Virus record (IMG/VR): IMGVR_UViG_3300017991_000032
Coordinates: 1-42,651 of that record
From: a virus
Strand: one strand, 5' to 3'
Length of the DNA: 42,651 nt
Below are positions 1 through 7,703 of this stretch, piece by piece. The position numbers and the translations under genes are program-made. Each line of letters begins with the position of its first letter. Position 1 is the stretch's first letter. The notes below the pieces were generated by a model, which was given only the letters and a program-made list of their open reading frames with translations, did not search any database and was not told the DNA's origin.

Positions 1-43
1 GATCAAGGCATCTATTGAAGAGATCCGGGCGGCCGCCAAGACA
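1..43. repeat. Terminal direct repeat, left copy
   Basis: These 43 bases are identical to bases 42609-42651. The reading frame of the tape measure gene continues across the join when one copy is removed. This is what an assembled circular or circularly permuted molecule looks like. A true short terminal repeat of the virion DNA is possible but less likely, because the repeat sits inside a coding gene. Confidence 0.95.
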
Positions 44-796
44 AACGGGATTCCACCGTTTGACGATGAAACTATTGACACGACCAAAACGAAAGCCCAG
101 GAATTCGCTGATTTCATCGCTGACCTCAAGCAACGAATGTATGAGGAGGATTTGAATCGCCTACAGGCGGTAATGGATGAACAGGATCGCTATATTCAGG
201 AGGGCTTGGATAAACAAAAGGCTGCCTTAGAAGAACTGAATGCCTGGAAACGAGCGGTCACGGATGAGACGGCTCGGGCTATGCAGCGCAATTTCTCGGA
301 TCTCTTTTTCGACATCTTCACCGGGGAGCTGAAAACGATTGAAGATTATTTCAAAGCCTTCACCCGCTCACTGCTTAGGGCCTTCTCCGATATGGTGGCC
401 CAAATGCTCATAAAAATAGCAGTATTAAAAGCGGCCATGGCATTTGGCGGGGGCGGCGGTTTCCTCGGGGGCCTGTTCCATGAGGGCGGTGTCGTGGGCA
501 AGACAAAGGTGCCCATGCGATTGATACCCCTGGATATGCAACCTATCCCCCGGCTGCATGCCGGCCTGGGGCCGAATGAGTTTCCGGCGATTCTGGAGCG
601 CGGGGAAACGGTGATACCGAAAGATGCGGGGCCGGGAGGTATTACGCAGATCGTAAACGTACATAATGAGATTTTGCCCAATGCCGGGAACGTGGAAAGT
701 CTGTTGCAGATGAGCAAGAAGGATTGGGAGCGGGTTATTGAAGATAGGATTATTCCGGCCATGACAAGACTCAAATTCGCGGGCATAAAGCCATGA
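1..796 (+). CDS. Tail tape measure protein, C-terminal part
   Basis: This frame is open from base 2 and is the continuation of the gene that starts at 41467. Joined across the terminal repeat, the whole protein is 645 residues. It sets tail length and helps deliver DNA. The C-terminal part has a charged helical stretch, then a phenylalanine-rich segment (SDLFFDIFTGE) and a hydrophobic helix. A Gly-rich patch with FHEGGVVG and the ending EFPAILERGETVIPK follow; this combination is typical of the C-termini of lambda-like and Mu-like tape measures. The ATG at 137 is internal, not the real start. The stop overlaps the next gene by ATGA. Confidence 0.9.
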   Translation, partial: IKASIEEIRAAAKTNGIPPFDDETIDTTKTKAQEFADFIADLKQRMYEEDLNRLQAVMDEQDRYIQEGLDKQKAALEELNAWKRAVTDETARAMQRNFSDLFFDIFTGELKTIEDYFKAFTRSLLRAFSDMVAQMLIKIAVLKAAMAFGGGGGFLGGLFHEGGVVGKTKVPMRLIPLDMQPIPRLHAGLGPNEFPAILERGETVIPKDAGPGGITQIVNVHNEILPNAGNVESLLQMSKKDWERVIEDRIIPAMTRLKFAGIKP

Positions 797-1158
797 GTAC
801 AACGTTTGAACTGGGCCCCACGAGCGCAACCGCCGTGACCCTTTATCCTGAATGGGATTACTGGAACGGCGAGAAACAGGTCCGCACGGAAAAACGGGCC
901 AAATCCGGCAGGCTCAGAGTTTACAAGTGGTATGATTACGACCGGATTGATTTCGGCTTGAACTGGGTTCCTGCCTCGGATGCCGCCCTTGTCAATTCCT
1001 GGTGGGATAGCAATACGGAGCTTTTATGGTTTGTGACCTCGGATAGCACAACGGAGGTTCATAGCGTTATGATCCTGAACGAGGAAACGCCCCTGGCGGC
1101 CTATAACAAGCCGTACAACAACTACTATAAGGGAAAGATCGAGCTTGAGGGGTATTGA
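793..1158 (+). CDS. Tail tip protein, paralogue of the 3592-4041 product
   Basis: A 121-residue protein directly downstream of the tape measure (ATGA overlap), where distal tail or minor tail proteins sit in siphoviruses. It is rich in Trp and Tyr (LYPEWDYW, YKWYDYDRIDFGLNW, NSWWDSNTELLWF). It is clearly related along its length to the product of 3592-4041, sharing L-Y-P-E-x-D-x-W, YKWY, NSWWD-NT, EVHS and KIELEGY-like ends. I infer a beta-rich structural tail-tip subunit; no specific family is recognised. Confidence 0.75.
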   Translation: MSTTFELGPTSATAVTLYPEWDYWNGEKQVRTEKRAKSGRLRVYKWYDYDRIDFGLNWVPASDAALVNSWWDSNTELLWFVTSDSTTEVHSVMILNEETPLAAYNKPYNNYYKGKIELEGY

Positions 1159-2336
1159 TGCCGTATGATGTAACAAGCTGGTTTCAGGTGCAGCTCGAAA
1201 ACGTTGCCTCTGAGCCGGTGCGTCAATTTACCATCGGCACCTCAGATTATTCGGATCGGGTGACGCGCTGGCCCCGTATTAAGCGCACGGTGAATGATCT
1301 CCGCTCCCTCAAGGTATCCGTTCCCCTGGACAATACCGATGGGCATTTCAACGGTTTTTACTCAAACGTCTACACAATCCCGAACACGGCTACACTGCAG
1401 TTAGGGTTTAATCATGCCACGAGCGGGGATGAGCTTGTCACGCTTTACACCGGATATCTGAAAAATGTCGGCTATAAGCAGGAGATCTGCGAAGTTGAGT
1501 TTGTGGATAACCTCTATGACTTTGAAAAGCGGAAGGTGGGGGCTTCCGATGCGCCGGTCAGTCTGGCGGCTCAGATCCCCTCCGATATAGCCTGGACGCT
1601 TTGCACCTGTTACGGCGGGAAATCCAGCCTCGAAAGCACGAACAACCCCGATATTGATTACACGTCCTTCCAGGCCTGGGCCGCTGTTTTATCGAGTGAT
1701 AGCGTGGAATGTGCGGCGCACTACGATGGCGTGAAAGTCATCGAGGCCCTGAAAAGCCTGGCCGAGGTAACGGATTCCGGTATCTATGTCGAGGGCGACG
1801 GCAAGATCAATTTCTTTTCTTACGGCGAGGTTTCATCCCTTGATAAAACCTTTGTAAATACGGCCTATCAAGACCTTGAAATAGACGTGGAAAGTCAGCG
1901 CCTTGTCAATAAGGCTTTCTGTTTTTTTAACTATTCCGTGGCGAGTGATTATTTCCAAAGCACCGTGTATGCCGTTCACACCGATTCGATCAGCTCCTAC
2001 GGGCAGCATGAGGAAGTCTACAAAGATGATACCATCTGGCATACAACGAGCGTCGATGCCACCGTTCACGCCGAAAAAAGGGTGACGCTTTACAGCGAGC
2101 CCCCCCGGAGGTTCGGCGTCAATCTCGATCTGTATGGTATGCGGCAGAAAATAGGCGAGACAATCAGGCTCGTGGATAGCTTTTACAGCATCACCTCCGC
2201 TGACGGTTGGCGGCTGGTGGAAACCGAACTCAACATGGATGATGGCCAGTTAAAAATGGAGCTGGATGAGGCGGCCACGTTGCACGGCTTTTATCTGGAT
2301 GTCGATTATTTAGACGGAGAACATCTGTTACTGTGA
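1158..2336 (+). CDS. Putative tail hub / baseplate protein
   Basis: A 392-residue protein whose ATG overlaps the previous stop (TGATG). It has segments such as TLYTGYLKNVGY, EVEFVDNLYDFEKRKV and GVKVIEALKSLAEVTDSGIYVEGDGKINFFSYG. These resemble the hub-type tail proteins (gp27/gpD-like folds) in which a domain reading 'surface trace plus tilt' is followed by a coordinate-like beta domain. The position after tape measure and tip protein fits a hub. The assignment rests on context and general character, not on a firm family match. Confidence 0.6.
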   Translation: MPYDVTSWFQVQLENVASEPVRQFTIGTSDYSDRVTRWPRIKRTVNDLRSLKVSVPLDNTDGHFNGFYSNVYTIPNTATLQLGFNHATSGDELVTLYTGYLKNVGYKQEICEVEFVDNLYDFEKRKVGASDAPVSLAAQIPSDIAWTLCTCYGGKSSLESTNNPDIDYTSFQAWAAVLSSDSVECAAHYDGVKVIEALKSLAEVTDSGIYVEGDGKINFFSYGEVSSLDKTFVNTAYQDLEIDVESQRLVNKAFCFFNYSVASDYFQSTVYAVHTDSISSYGQHEEVYKDDTIWHTTSVDATVHAEKRVTLYSEPPRRFGVNLDLYGMRQKIGETIRLVDSFYSITSADGWRLVETELNMDDGQLKMELDEAATLHGFYLDVDYLDGEHLLL

Positions 2337-2533
2337 CCGAATTAAACAAAATTGTATGTGATCGTAAAGGCTGTAAGGCCAAGCACACGGAGGAGCATTT
2401 CAACCAGGGACATCCGGGCTGGGGGCATGTCGCCGGTATTTTTGATGATCGAACCGGCGCGGATCGCGCTCACCTCTGCCCCGAACACATGCAAGCAATT
2501 AAGGATTTCTTGAACGGAGATGATCTAAAATGA
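2333..2533 (+). CDS. Small putative zinc-binding protein
   Basis: A 66-residue protein starting at GTG inside the previous stop (GTGA) and ending in ATGA with the next gene, so it is translationally coupled on both sides. It has the pattern C-D-R-K-G-C near residue 9, then H18, H22 and a later H-L-C-P-E-H. That is a plausible zinc site of two Cys and several His. The function is unknown. The tight packing between hub and fibre genes suggests a tail-assembly role. Confidence 0.7.
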   Translation: MTELNKIVCDRKGCKAKHTEEHFNQGHPGWGHVAGIFDDRTGADRAHLCPEHMQAIKDFLNGDDLK

Positions 2534-3402
2534 CATGGGTTGATCTATCGAGCGCATTCGGATACGGAACGAAACTCACAAGTACCCAAATGCAGAATTT
2601 GAGGGACAACATCACGGCCCTTGCCAATGGCGACAGCGGCGCCCCGGCGATCAAAGAAGCTGCTGTGGACACCGGCGCGATAACAGTAAACAAGCTAGGT
2701 GATTCTGCAGTCGCACAAGCCAAGCTGAAAACGACTACCCATGAGCAGTCTACCGTTGAAACTACATGGCAGCCGAAATGCTTGACCTATGCGGATTATG
2801 CGTTTGCATTTCGATGTAAGACGAGCTTAGCCACTCAGGAGGCATATTTTTGTAGGGCATCTCAAGCGGCTAATTATACTTTTGACACCACAAGCTATGT
2901 CGGCGAATACGTTTATATAAAAGCTACAAGCGGATACACTGCCTATGCAATCTATAGATACGTCCAGGCCTCGGGTGAGGTTTATTGGGTGTGGCTTTTG
3001 AGGGACAAGGAAACGGGGCTAATATCAGACGGCGATGCGGCGGGGGATGTTTGCTGCTGGGGCCGGGACCCATCGGAAAGGCCTCACCCGTTTACGGAGA
3101 TCTATGATCCTGAAAAACATGATATTGTCCTATGGACCCCGGACCAGGATGAGCTGAGGGAATTGTATGCTAGGGGCAACAATGGAGATAGGCATCCGTT
3201 GCAAGTAGCCCTTGAGGATTTCTATATTGATGAAGAGACTAACATGGCCTGGCCTGATAAGCCCTGCACCACAAAGATTTTGTGTGATGATAGCTTCGAG
3301 GCGATGCTAAAGGGTGAGCCTGTGCGGGTCCTGCAGCAAGTGATACCGCCCTCTCCGGATGTATTGGTCAAGCAAATGCGACCGAATAATAAATGGATAT
3401 GA
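2530..3402 (+). CDS. Putative tail fibre or tail tip protein
   Basis: A 290-residue protein. The N-terminus (YGTKLTSTQMQNLRDNITALANGDSGAPAI) resembles the short N-terminal segment of many phage minor tail proteins that name a number of points and attach to the tail tip. The middle is Tyr/Ser/Thr rich and predicted beta. The last third is charged and may be globular, ending LVKQMRPNNKWI. The ATG overlaps the previous stop (ATGA). The receptor is unknown. Confidence 0.6.
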   Translation: MTWVDLSSAFGYGTKLTSTQMQNLRDNITALANGDSGAPAIKEAAVDTGAITVNKLGDSAVAQAKLKTTTHEQSTVETTWQPKCLTYADYAFAFRCKTSLATQEAYFCRASQAANYTFDTTSYVGEYVYIKATSGYTAYAIYRYVQASGEVYWVWLLRDKETGLISDGDAAGDVCCWGRDPSERPHPFTEIYDPEKHDIVLWTPDQDELRELYARGNNGDRHPLQVALEDFYIDEETNMAWPDKPCTTKILCDDSFEAMLKGEPVRVLQQVIPPSPDVLVKQMRPNNKWI

Positions 3403-3587
3403 AAATGGACAAGCAATGCAGCAAACACACCGGCATTGAGAGCGATATCGGACACCTAAAAGACTCCGATAAAAGCCAGTGGAAGGAGATAAACACATTG
3501 AAAAACAGATTTCTCGTTCTAATTACCGGGATAGCATTGACACTCCTTGGCGTGATAGCTGATCTGGCCTTGGCCCTTATCAAGTGA
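3393..3587 (+). CDS. Small single-pass membrane protein, XhlA-like
   Basis: A 64-residue protein with a charged, helical N-terminal half (HTGIESDIGHLKDSDKSQWKEINTLKNR). One C-terminal transmembrane helix follows (FLVLITGIALTLLGVIADLALALIK). This is the layout of the XhlA/BhlA holin-like accessory proteins found near phage tail or lysis genes. It overlaps the fibre gene by 10 bases. A holin accessory role is inference, since the main lysis cassette lies elsewhere at 17571-19429. Confidence 0.6.
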   Translation: MDMKMDKQCSKHTGIESDIGHLKDSDKSQWKEINTLKNRFLVLITGIALTLLGVIADLALALIK

Positions 3588-3591
3588 AAAT

Positions 3592-4041
3592 ATGCTCAAT
3601 ACGATCTATGAAGATACGAGCGATATCAGCTTTGAGAATACCAGTGACTATGAATGGGACGATGCATTCGGCACCATTCCGCATTATGCGCTCGGCCCTA
3701 CCTGGCCATTGGCTGTCAGTCTCTACCCCGAATATGATCTATGGATAGGAAAGCGGCAACGGCGGACGGATACCAGGGCGAAATTCGGCAATCTCCGCAC
3801 CTATAAATGGTATGAGCAAGACAAGATAGAGTTTTCCGTGAACTGGCTTTGCTCGAGTCACGCTTCACTGATCAATTCTTGGTGGGATACGAATACGAAA
3901 ATCCAATTTTATATCACCTCAAATCAGGCGGCAACGGAGGTACACAGCCTTATGCTGATGAATGAAAGTGAGCCCCTTGTGTCTCACAATAAGCCATATA
4001 TCGAGTATTACAGGGGCGAGATCAAGTTAGAGGGTTATTGA
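3592..4041 (+). CDS. Tail tip protein, second paralogue
   Basis: A 149-residue protein. Residues from about 29 onward align with the 793-1158 product, sharing ALGPTWPLAVSLYPEYDLW, YKWYEQDKIEFSVNW, INSWWDTNTK, ATEVHSLMLMNE and EIKLEGY. It has an extra N-terminal 28 residues rich in Asp, Glu, Ser and Thr. The divergence is large in DNA but the length and motif order are kept, so the duplication is old. It immediately precedes the tailspike and may form its adaptor on the tail tip. Confidence 0.72.
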   Translation: MLNTIYEDTSDISFENTSDYEWDDAFGTIPHYALGPTWPLAVSLYPEYDLWIGKRQRRTDTRAKFGNLRTYKWYEQDKIEFSVNWLCSSHASLINSWWDTNTKIQFYITSNQAATEVHSLMLMNESEPLVSHNKPYIEYYRGEIKLEGY

Positions 4042-4042
4042 T

Positions 4043-6118
4043 ATGGCCAATAAAATACGAGGAGCATCAGGCCTAACAGGGGGCGCGGTTGGTGCTCTTG
4101 ATTCAATAGACGGCAGCCTTCTCAATGACGGCGATCTTGCCGTTGTCCTTGCCTCTGACGATCAGGCCTATTTCTACACACTCGATGCCGACAGTGGGGC
4201 AACCGAGGCCTCGCCACGTATTATTAGCCCGGATACTAACGCGGGGAATAAACGCTGGATTCGGATAGGCCCCAAGATCGACCGGCTTACCAATTATGCC
4301 GATTTAAATACTGCTATTACGGCGATAGGCGCTACCGAACAAACCCTTATTCTCGACAAACCAACGACTCTCACGGCAAATGCTACAATCCCGACTACCC
4401 TGCATGTCATAGGGATGCGGAATTGTCAGATTGACGGCTCCTATACCATCACCATCAACGGCCCTTTTGAGGCTGGGTCTTATCAGGTGTTTGGGTCGAG
4501 CATTACGGTGAGTTTTGGAAGTGGGGCTATAGAAGAAGGTTATGCTGAATGGTGGCAGGAAAACACTACGCCTGGCACAACCGATATGTACACCGCTATC
4601 CAAGCGGCAGTAACCGCTTTTCAAGGTAAAGGCATAAAGCTCAAAGGCTTGGGAACCACCTATTATGTAAGCACAGACGATGATATTGACATAAGCGAAC
4701 CTATCATCATTGAGGGTAGCGGCTGGAATACGGTTTACAAGAACGGGCGGGATCAAATCATGTTTCTCGCCCAGGATCTAACCACAGAGCAAACGGGACT
4801 TGTTTTTAGAGATTTTGCCATAAACGGAAACAGCAGAGGGCAATACAACGCCGGTGTAATCCAGATAAATGGTTTTGCCGGGTTTTTGGTGGATCATGTC
4901 TATGTGTATGGGGCCGACAGAACAGACGGATCTAACGGCGTAAACGGAATAAACTTCAGTGACGGGGGCGGGGCAGCAGTTTCTAGGGGCACTGTGCAGA
5001 ACTGTTTTATTGACGGTTGCTCAAAGGCTGGCATTTACGGTGCTACCGCAGACGGCGGACGTGGACTCATTATTGGAAACACAGTTCGGGATTGTACTGG
5101 AATCGGTGGTGCGCCAGGTATCCAGGTAAAAGGCCAATATTGTCGTGTTATCGGGAATGAAGTGTATAGCAATGAGGGTGACGGGATACATATAACCCCT
5201 ACGGCGGCAGCCGCAGCTCAGGGCATAATCATAGCAAATAACGAGTGCTACAGTAATGGTGACGGAGGGAGTAATACCGGGGCCGGCATATATCTCGGAA
5301 ATGCTGAAAGCCAACCGGGTCATTTCCCAATCATCACTGGTAATTTCTGCTATGGGAATGATGGGCACGGGATAGAAATACAGCTTACCAACGGCATTAT
5401 CATTACGTCAAATCAATCCAGAAATAATAATTATCAGGGCATTAAGGTTGACCGCACAAATGATGCTATCATAAGCAACAACGAATGCCTCAACAATAAT
5501 CAAAGTGGAGCTGCCAATAGTGCGGGGATAGTGATAGACGGGGGTGCAGGCGCATATAGCAATTTTCAAATATTGGGGAATCTTTGCACGGATGACCAGG
5601 GCACTGCCACACAGGATTATGGACTGCGGTTTGAGGCAGGAACGCTAACCAAGGTCACAGTAAAAGACAATAATTTCGGCGGCAATGCCGATGGGCCGAT
5701 TCTGTTTACAGTGACCCCGGAACTCCAGGCCGAACAGGAAACTATTTATATTGGCACATTAGCAGCGGCAACCGATGAAGAACACGCTGTCCATGTAAGT
5801 CCTGGTCCTACTGGTTCGGTTCTCTATGATGTATTATTGATAGATAGAACAGGCGTAGCTGTTGATGCAGCAGACACGCGAATTTTTGACTTAGAGGACG
5901 GGGATGGAAACTCAATTAGCGATATTAACACTGATTCAGGCGATGATAATGTAGCGTTAGGTGCTAATACAGCCGTTTCTATGGCTGATACGGATAATTT
6001 TTCCTCTACTCATCGTGTACTTGTCAGGGATGAGGTGGCAACCTTAGATATTACACATGGCGGGAATGGTAAAGCATTAACAAATTTCAAGGCCGTAGTG
6101 CAGTATATTACTTATTAG
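4043..6118 (+). CDS. Tailspike with right-handed beta-helix domain
   Basis: A 691-residue protein. Residues about 160-520 show the repeating pattern of parallel beta-helix (pectate-lyase-like) proteins, with many short turns such as IIGNTVRDCTGIG, VIGNEVYSNEGDGI, IIANNECYSNGDG and IISNNECLNNNQSG. The first 150 residues look like a virion-attachment and neck region. The C-terminal 130 residues (from about LQAEQETIYIGTL) are probably a trimerisation or cap domain. Such proteins bind and often cleave surface polysaccharide. No catalytic residues can be assigned by eye. Confidence 0.8.
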   Translation: MANKIRGASGLTGGAVGALDSIDGSLLNDGDLAVVLASDDQAYFYTLDADSGATEASPRIISPDTNAGNKRWIRIGPKIDRLTNYADLNTAITAIGATEQTLILDKPTTLTANATIPTTLHVIGMRNCQIDGSYTITINGPFEAGSYQVFGSSITVSFGSGAIEEGYAEWWQENTTPGTTDMYTAIQAAVTAFQGKGIKLKGLGTTYYVSTDDDIDISEPIIIEGSGWNTVYKNGRDQIMFLAQDLTTEQTGLVFRDFAINGNSRGQYNAGVIQINGFAGFLVDHVYVYGADRTDGSNGVNGINFSDGGGAAVSRGTVQNCFIDGCSKAGIYGATADGGRGLIIGNTVRDCTGIGGAPGIQVKGQYCRVIGNEVYSNEGDGIHITPTAAAAAQGIIIANNECYSNGDGGSNTGAGIYLGNAESQPGHFPIITGNFCYGNDGHGIEIQLTNGIIITSNQSRNNNYQGIKVDRTNDAIISNNECLNNNQSGAANSAGIVIDGGAGAYSNFQILGNLCTDDQGTATQDYGLRFEAGTLTKVTVKDNNFGGNADGPILFTVTPELQAEQETIYIGTLAAATDEEHAVHVSPGPTGSVLYDVLLIDRTGVAVDAADTRIFDLEDGDGNSISDINTDSGDDNVALGANTAVSMADTDNFSSTHRVLVRDEVATLDITHGGNGKALTNFKAVVQYITY

Positions 6119-6220
6119 GTTAAGTTCTTACATTATAGATTGCCCAAATTACCATCTCCTCGCTCGCCTTTCCCGAACCTTTTCTGAAAAGTTCTCTAAT
6201 AATTACAGTTGTTTACCCCC

Positions 6221-6247
6221 AAAAACCAGTATCATTACGATACTGGT
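6221..6247 (-). terminator. Rho-independent terminator of the leftward operon
   Basis: On the minus strand a perfect 9-bp stem (ACCAGTATC / GATACTGGT, loop GTAAT) is followed at once by TTTTT. It lies 7 bases beyond the stop of the last leftward gene (6254). On the plus strand the hairpin is not followed by a U-run, so it mainly serves the minus strand. It could also protect rightward tail transcripts from decay. Confidence 0.85.
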
Positions 6248-6253
6248 ATGCCC

Positions 6254-6442
6254 TTACTCCTCAAGGGATTCAGGCTTGTCCGGGGGTTTGTCTAAATCTA
6301 AAACTTGCAGCAATTCACCCGTTTGAGGATCTTCCACAAAAACCTCATTTGCATGGCTCAGTTCAAACAATTCATCAAGATTGGGCCAATTAAGTTTATC
6401 TGACTCCAATGGGTCTTTCAGCTTAACAATGATTTTGCTCAC
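6254..6442 (-). CDS. Small acidic hypothetical protein
   Basis: A 62-residue protein with a GTG start behind a strong site (AAGGAGGGAGAGA). It is rich in Asp, Glu and Leu and ends LDKPPDKPESLEE. The same DKPPDKPES tail occurs in the product of 6669-6887, because the gene ends carry copies of one DNA module. It is the last gene before the terminator, on the distal side of attP. The function is unknown. Confidence 0.6.
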   Translation of the reverse strand: MSKIIVKLKDPLESDKLNWPNLDELFELSHANEVFVEDPQTGELLQVLDLDKPPDKPESLEE

Positions 6443-6460
6443 TCTCTCCCTCCTTTGGAT

Positions 6461-6682
6461 TCAGGGGGTTGTTCCGGGGGGTTTCCATGCATCATTCCAT
6501 AGTACAATTGCTGTTTTTGGTTGGGTGCTTCGTGGTCCCTGTGCCTCACAACAATTACAAAAAACAAAGAAATCTGCGTGAGTGGGAAACCTTAATTCAG
6601 CATCATCATTTTGGCAAAACCGACATTTTTTTATTTCTATATCAGAAATTTGTTTGGCTATAAATTCTTTATAGTCCATCAC
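6461..6682 (-). CDS. Lar-like restriction alleviation protein
   Basis: A 73-residue protein (GTG start, site GGAGGGAAAGA). It has the Lar-family pattern: KKCRFCQNDDAELRF, then FVFCNCCEAQGPRS, then a terminal TAIVLWNDAW. Two CxxC-type pairs likely bind zinc. Lar proteins of Rac and related prophages lessen type I restriction by raising host modification. The small size and motif order match the family well. It lies beside attP with other accessory genes, where it would become the end of the prophage. Activity is inferred from family. Confidence 0.75.
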   Translation of the reverse strand: MMDYKEFIAKQISDIEIKKCRFCQNDDAELRFPTHADFFVFCNCCEAQGPRSTQPKTAIVLWNDAWKPPGTTP

Positions 6683-6887
6683 TCTTTCCCTCCTTTCGGG
6701 ATTCAGGCTTGTCCGGGGGTTTGTCTGGATGAACCCGTTGGGAAGATACCCATTTCCCTAATTCTAAGGGCCAGAAAAGAAGATCAGTAAATCTTTCCGA
6801 AAGCGGTAAATCTGCCCTTATGCCAGTCGTAAACATTAAGCCTATACACCAAATCATAGTCACAACAAAGAGACCGTCACTCATCAC
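6669..6887 (-). CDS. Small membrane protein
   Basis: A 72-residue protein. The start chosen is GTG-ATG at 6887/6884 behind GGGAGGGAGAGA, the same leader as its two downstream neighbours, not the longer open frame. Residues 6-26 form one transmembrane helix (LFVVTMIWCIGLMFTTGI). The tail ends DKPPDKPESRKEGKSDGL. It overlaps the Lar-like gene by 14 bases. The function is unknown; prophage-expressed membrane proteins near attP often act in superinfection exclusion, but nothing here proves it. Confidence 0.6.
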   Translation of the reverse strand: MMSDGLFVVTMIWCIGLMFTTGIRADLPLSERFTDLLFWPLELGKWVSSQRVHPDKPPDKPESRKEGKSDGL

Positions 6888-6969
6888 TCTCTCCCTCCCA
6901 TCGTTGTCAAGTAAATTGCAAATCGTATACATATGGTTGAATATATATTGTATTTTCAATGCATTACAA

Positions 6970-7005
6970 AGCTAGTCGTGGGTTCAAATCCCACACCGCC
7001 CACCA
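6970..7005 (+). other. attP core: 3' end of a tRNA gene
   Basis: The sequence contains a perfect T-arm: 5-bp stem GTGGG / CCCAC with loop TTCAAAT (6978-6994). Then come an acceptor strand ACCGCCC (6995-7001), the discriminator A and the encoded CCA (7003-7005). No D-arm, anticodon arm or matching 5' acceptor strand (GGGCGGT) occurs upstream. It is therefore a tRNA fragment, as expected for the attachment site of a tyrosine integrase that inserts at a tRNA 3' end. The integrase gene lies 685 bases away. The tRNA identity cannot be fixed from the 3' part. Confidence 0.85.
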
Positions 7006-7019
7006 ATGATTTCAACAAC

Positions 7020-7703
7020 TTAGGTCTTTTTTTCTGTCAAGTTAGGTGCAAGCCTATGAAGATTCTTCTTGATCTTGACCTCAGTGAACTTCTCAAGCTC
7101 CTGTATCAATTCCTTGATTTTCCCTGCCGGTGGTTCTGGTAGATTGTGGCCCTTGGAGTCTGCGCCGATGCTAATAAAAACTGGCTTTACCCAGCTTATT
7201 TGATCCACAAATTTGCTTAAATCGAAATCCATAATGGGTTCTATGCTTATCATTCTTTCTCTTGTGATAACAGAGGCAGTTGAAAAAAGAAGACTTGCCC
7301 GTTCTACTGGATTAGGAGCCTTGCTAAAATTCTCTGTATATCTATTTGTTTCAAGCGTAGTGCCTATAATGCTTTTGGGTGGCAATCCCACATATTGAAA
7401 TCGAGCAGGATTCTTTGATTGGAAAAGATACGTGATATCGGGGTAACGCCAACATTTATCAAGGACATGCTCAAGCCACGAAAGCGGTACATCGAAATGC
7501 CACATATCCGTTGAGCTTCCCACAAAGATAGTCTCGGCTTTACTTAGATCATTTCGGAGGCTTTTCTCATCCAAATGCAAAGGCCCCAAAGGAAACCGCT
7601 TCATATAACAATAAGTACATTCATGGGGGCACCTGCCACGTATGGGGTTCCAGGTATGCGTTACCCACGGATACATATTGCCAGCTTGTTTATTTAAGCT
7701 CAT
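7020..7703 (-). CDS. DUF5131 (phage Gp37/Gp68-type) radical SAM-like protein
   Basis: A 227-residue protein. It begins with VTHTWNPIRGRCPHECTYCYM, giving C25-x3-C29-x2-C32, the iron-sulfur signature of radical SAM enzymes in the phage Gp37/Gp68 (DUF5131) family. Later it has IFVGSSTDMWH and SWVKPVFISIGADS. It starts inside the end of the integrase gene with its own site (AGGGAGA). The chemistry of this family is not known to me. It is common in phages and prophages, often near integration or replication genes. Confidence 0.8.
   Translation of the reverse strand: MSLNKQAGNMYPWVTHTWNPIRGRCPHECTYCYMKRFPLGPLHLDEKSLRNDLSKAETIFVGSSTDMWHFDVPLSWLEHVLDKCWRYPDITYLFQSKNPARFQYVGLPPKSIIGTTLETNRYTENFSKAPNPVERASLLFSTASVITRERMISIEPIMDFDLSKFVDQISWVKPVFISIGADSKGHNLPEPPAGKIKELIQELEKFTEVKIKKNLHRLAPNLTEKKT

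Noticed and set aside
6961-7005. A tRNA gene
   Set aside because: Only the T-arm, 3' acceptor strand and CCA are present; the upstream bases form no D-arm, anticodon arm or GGGCGGT 5' strand. It is best read as the attachment core.
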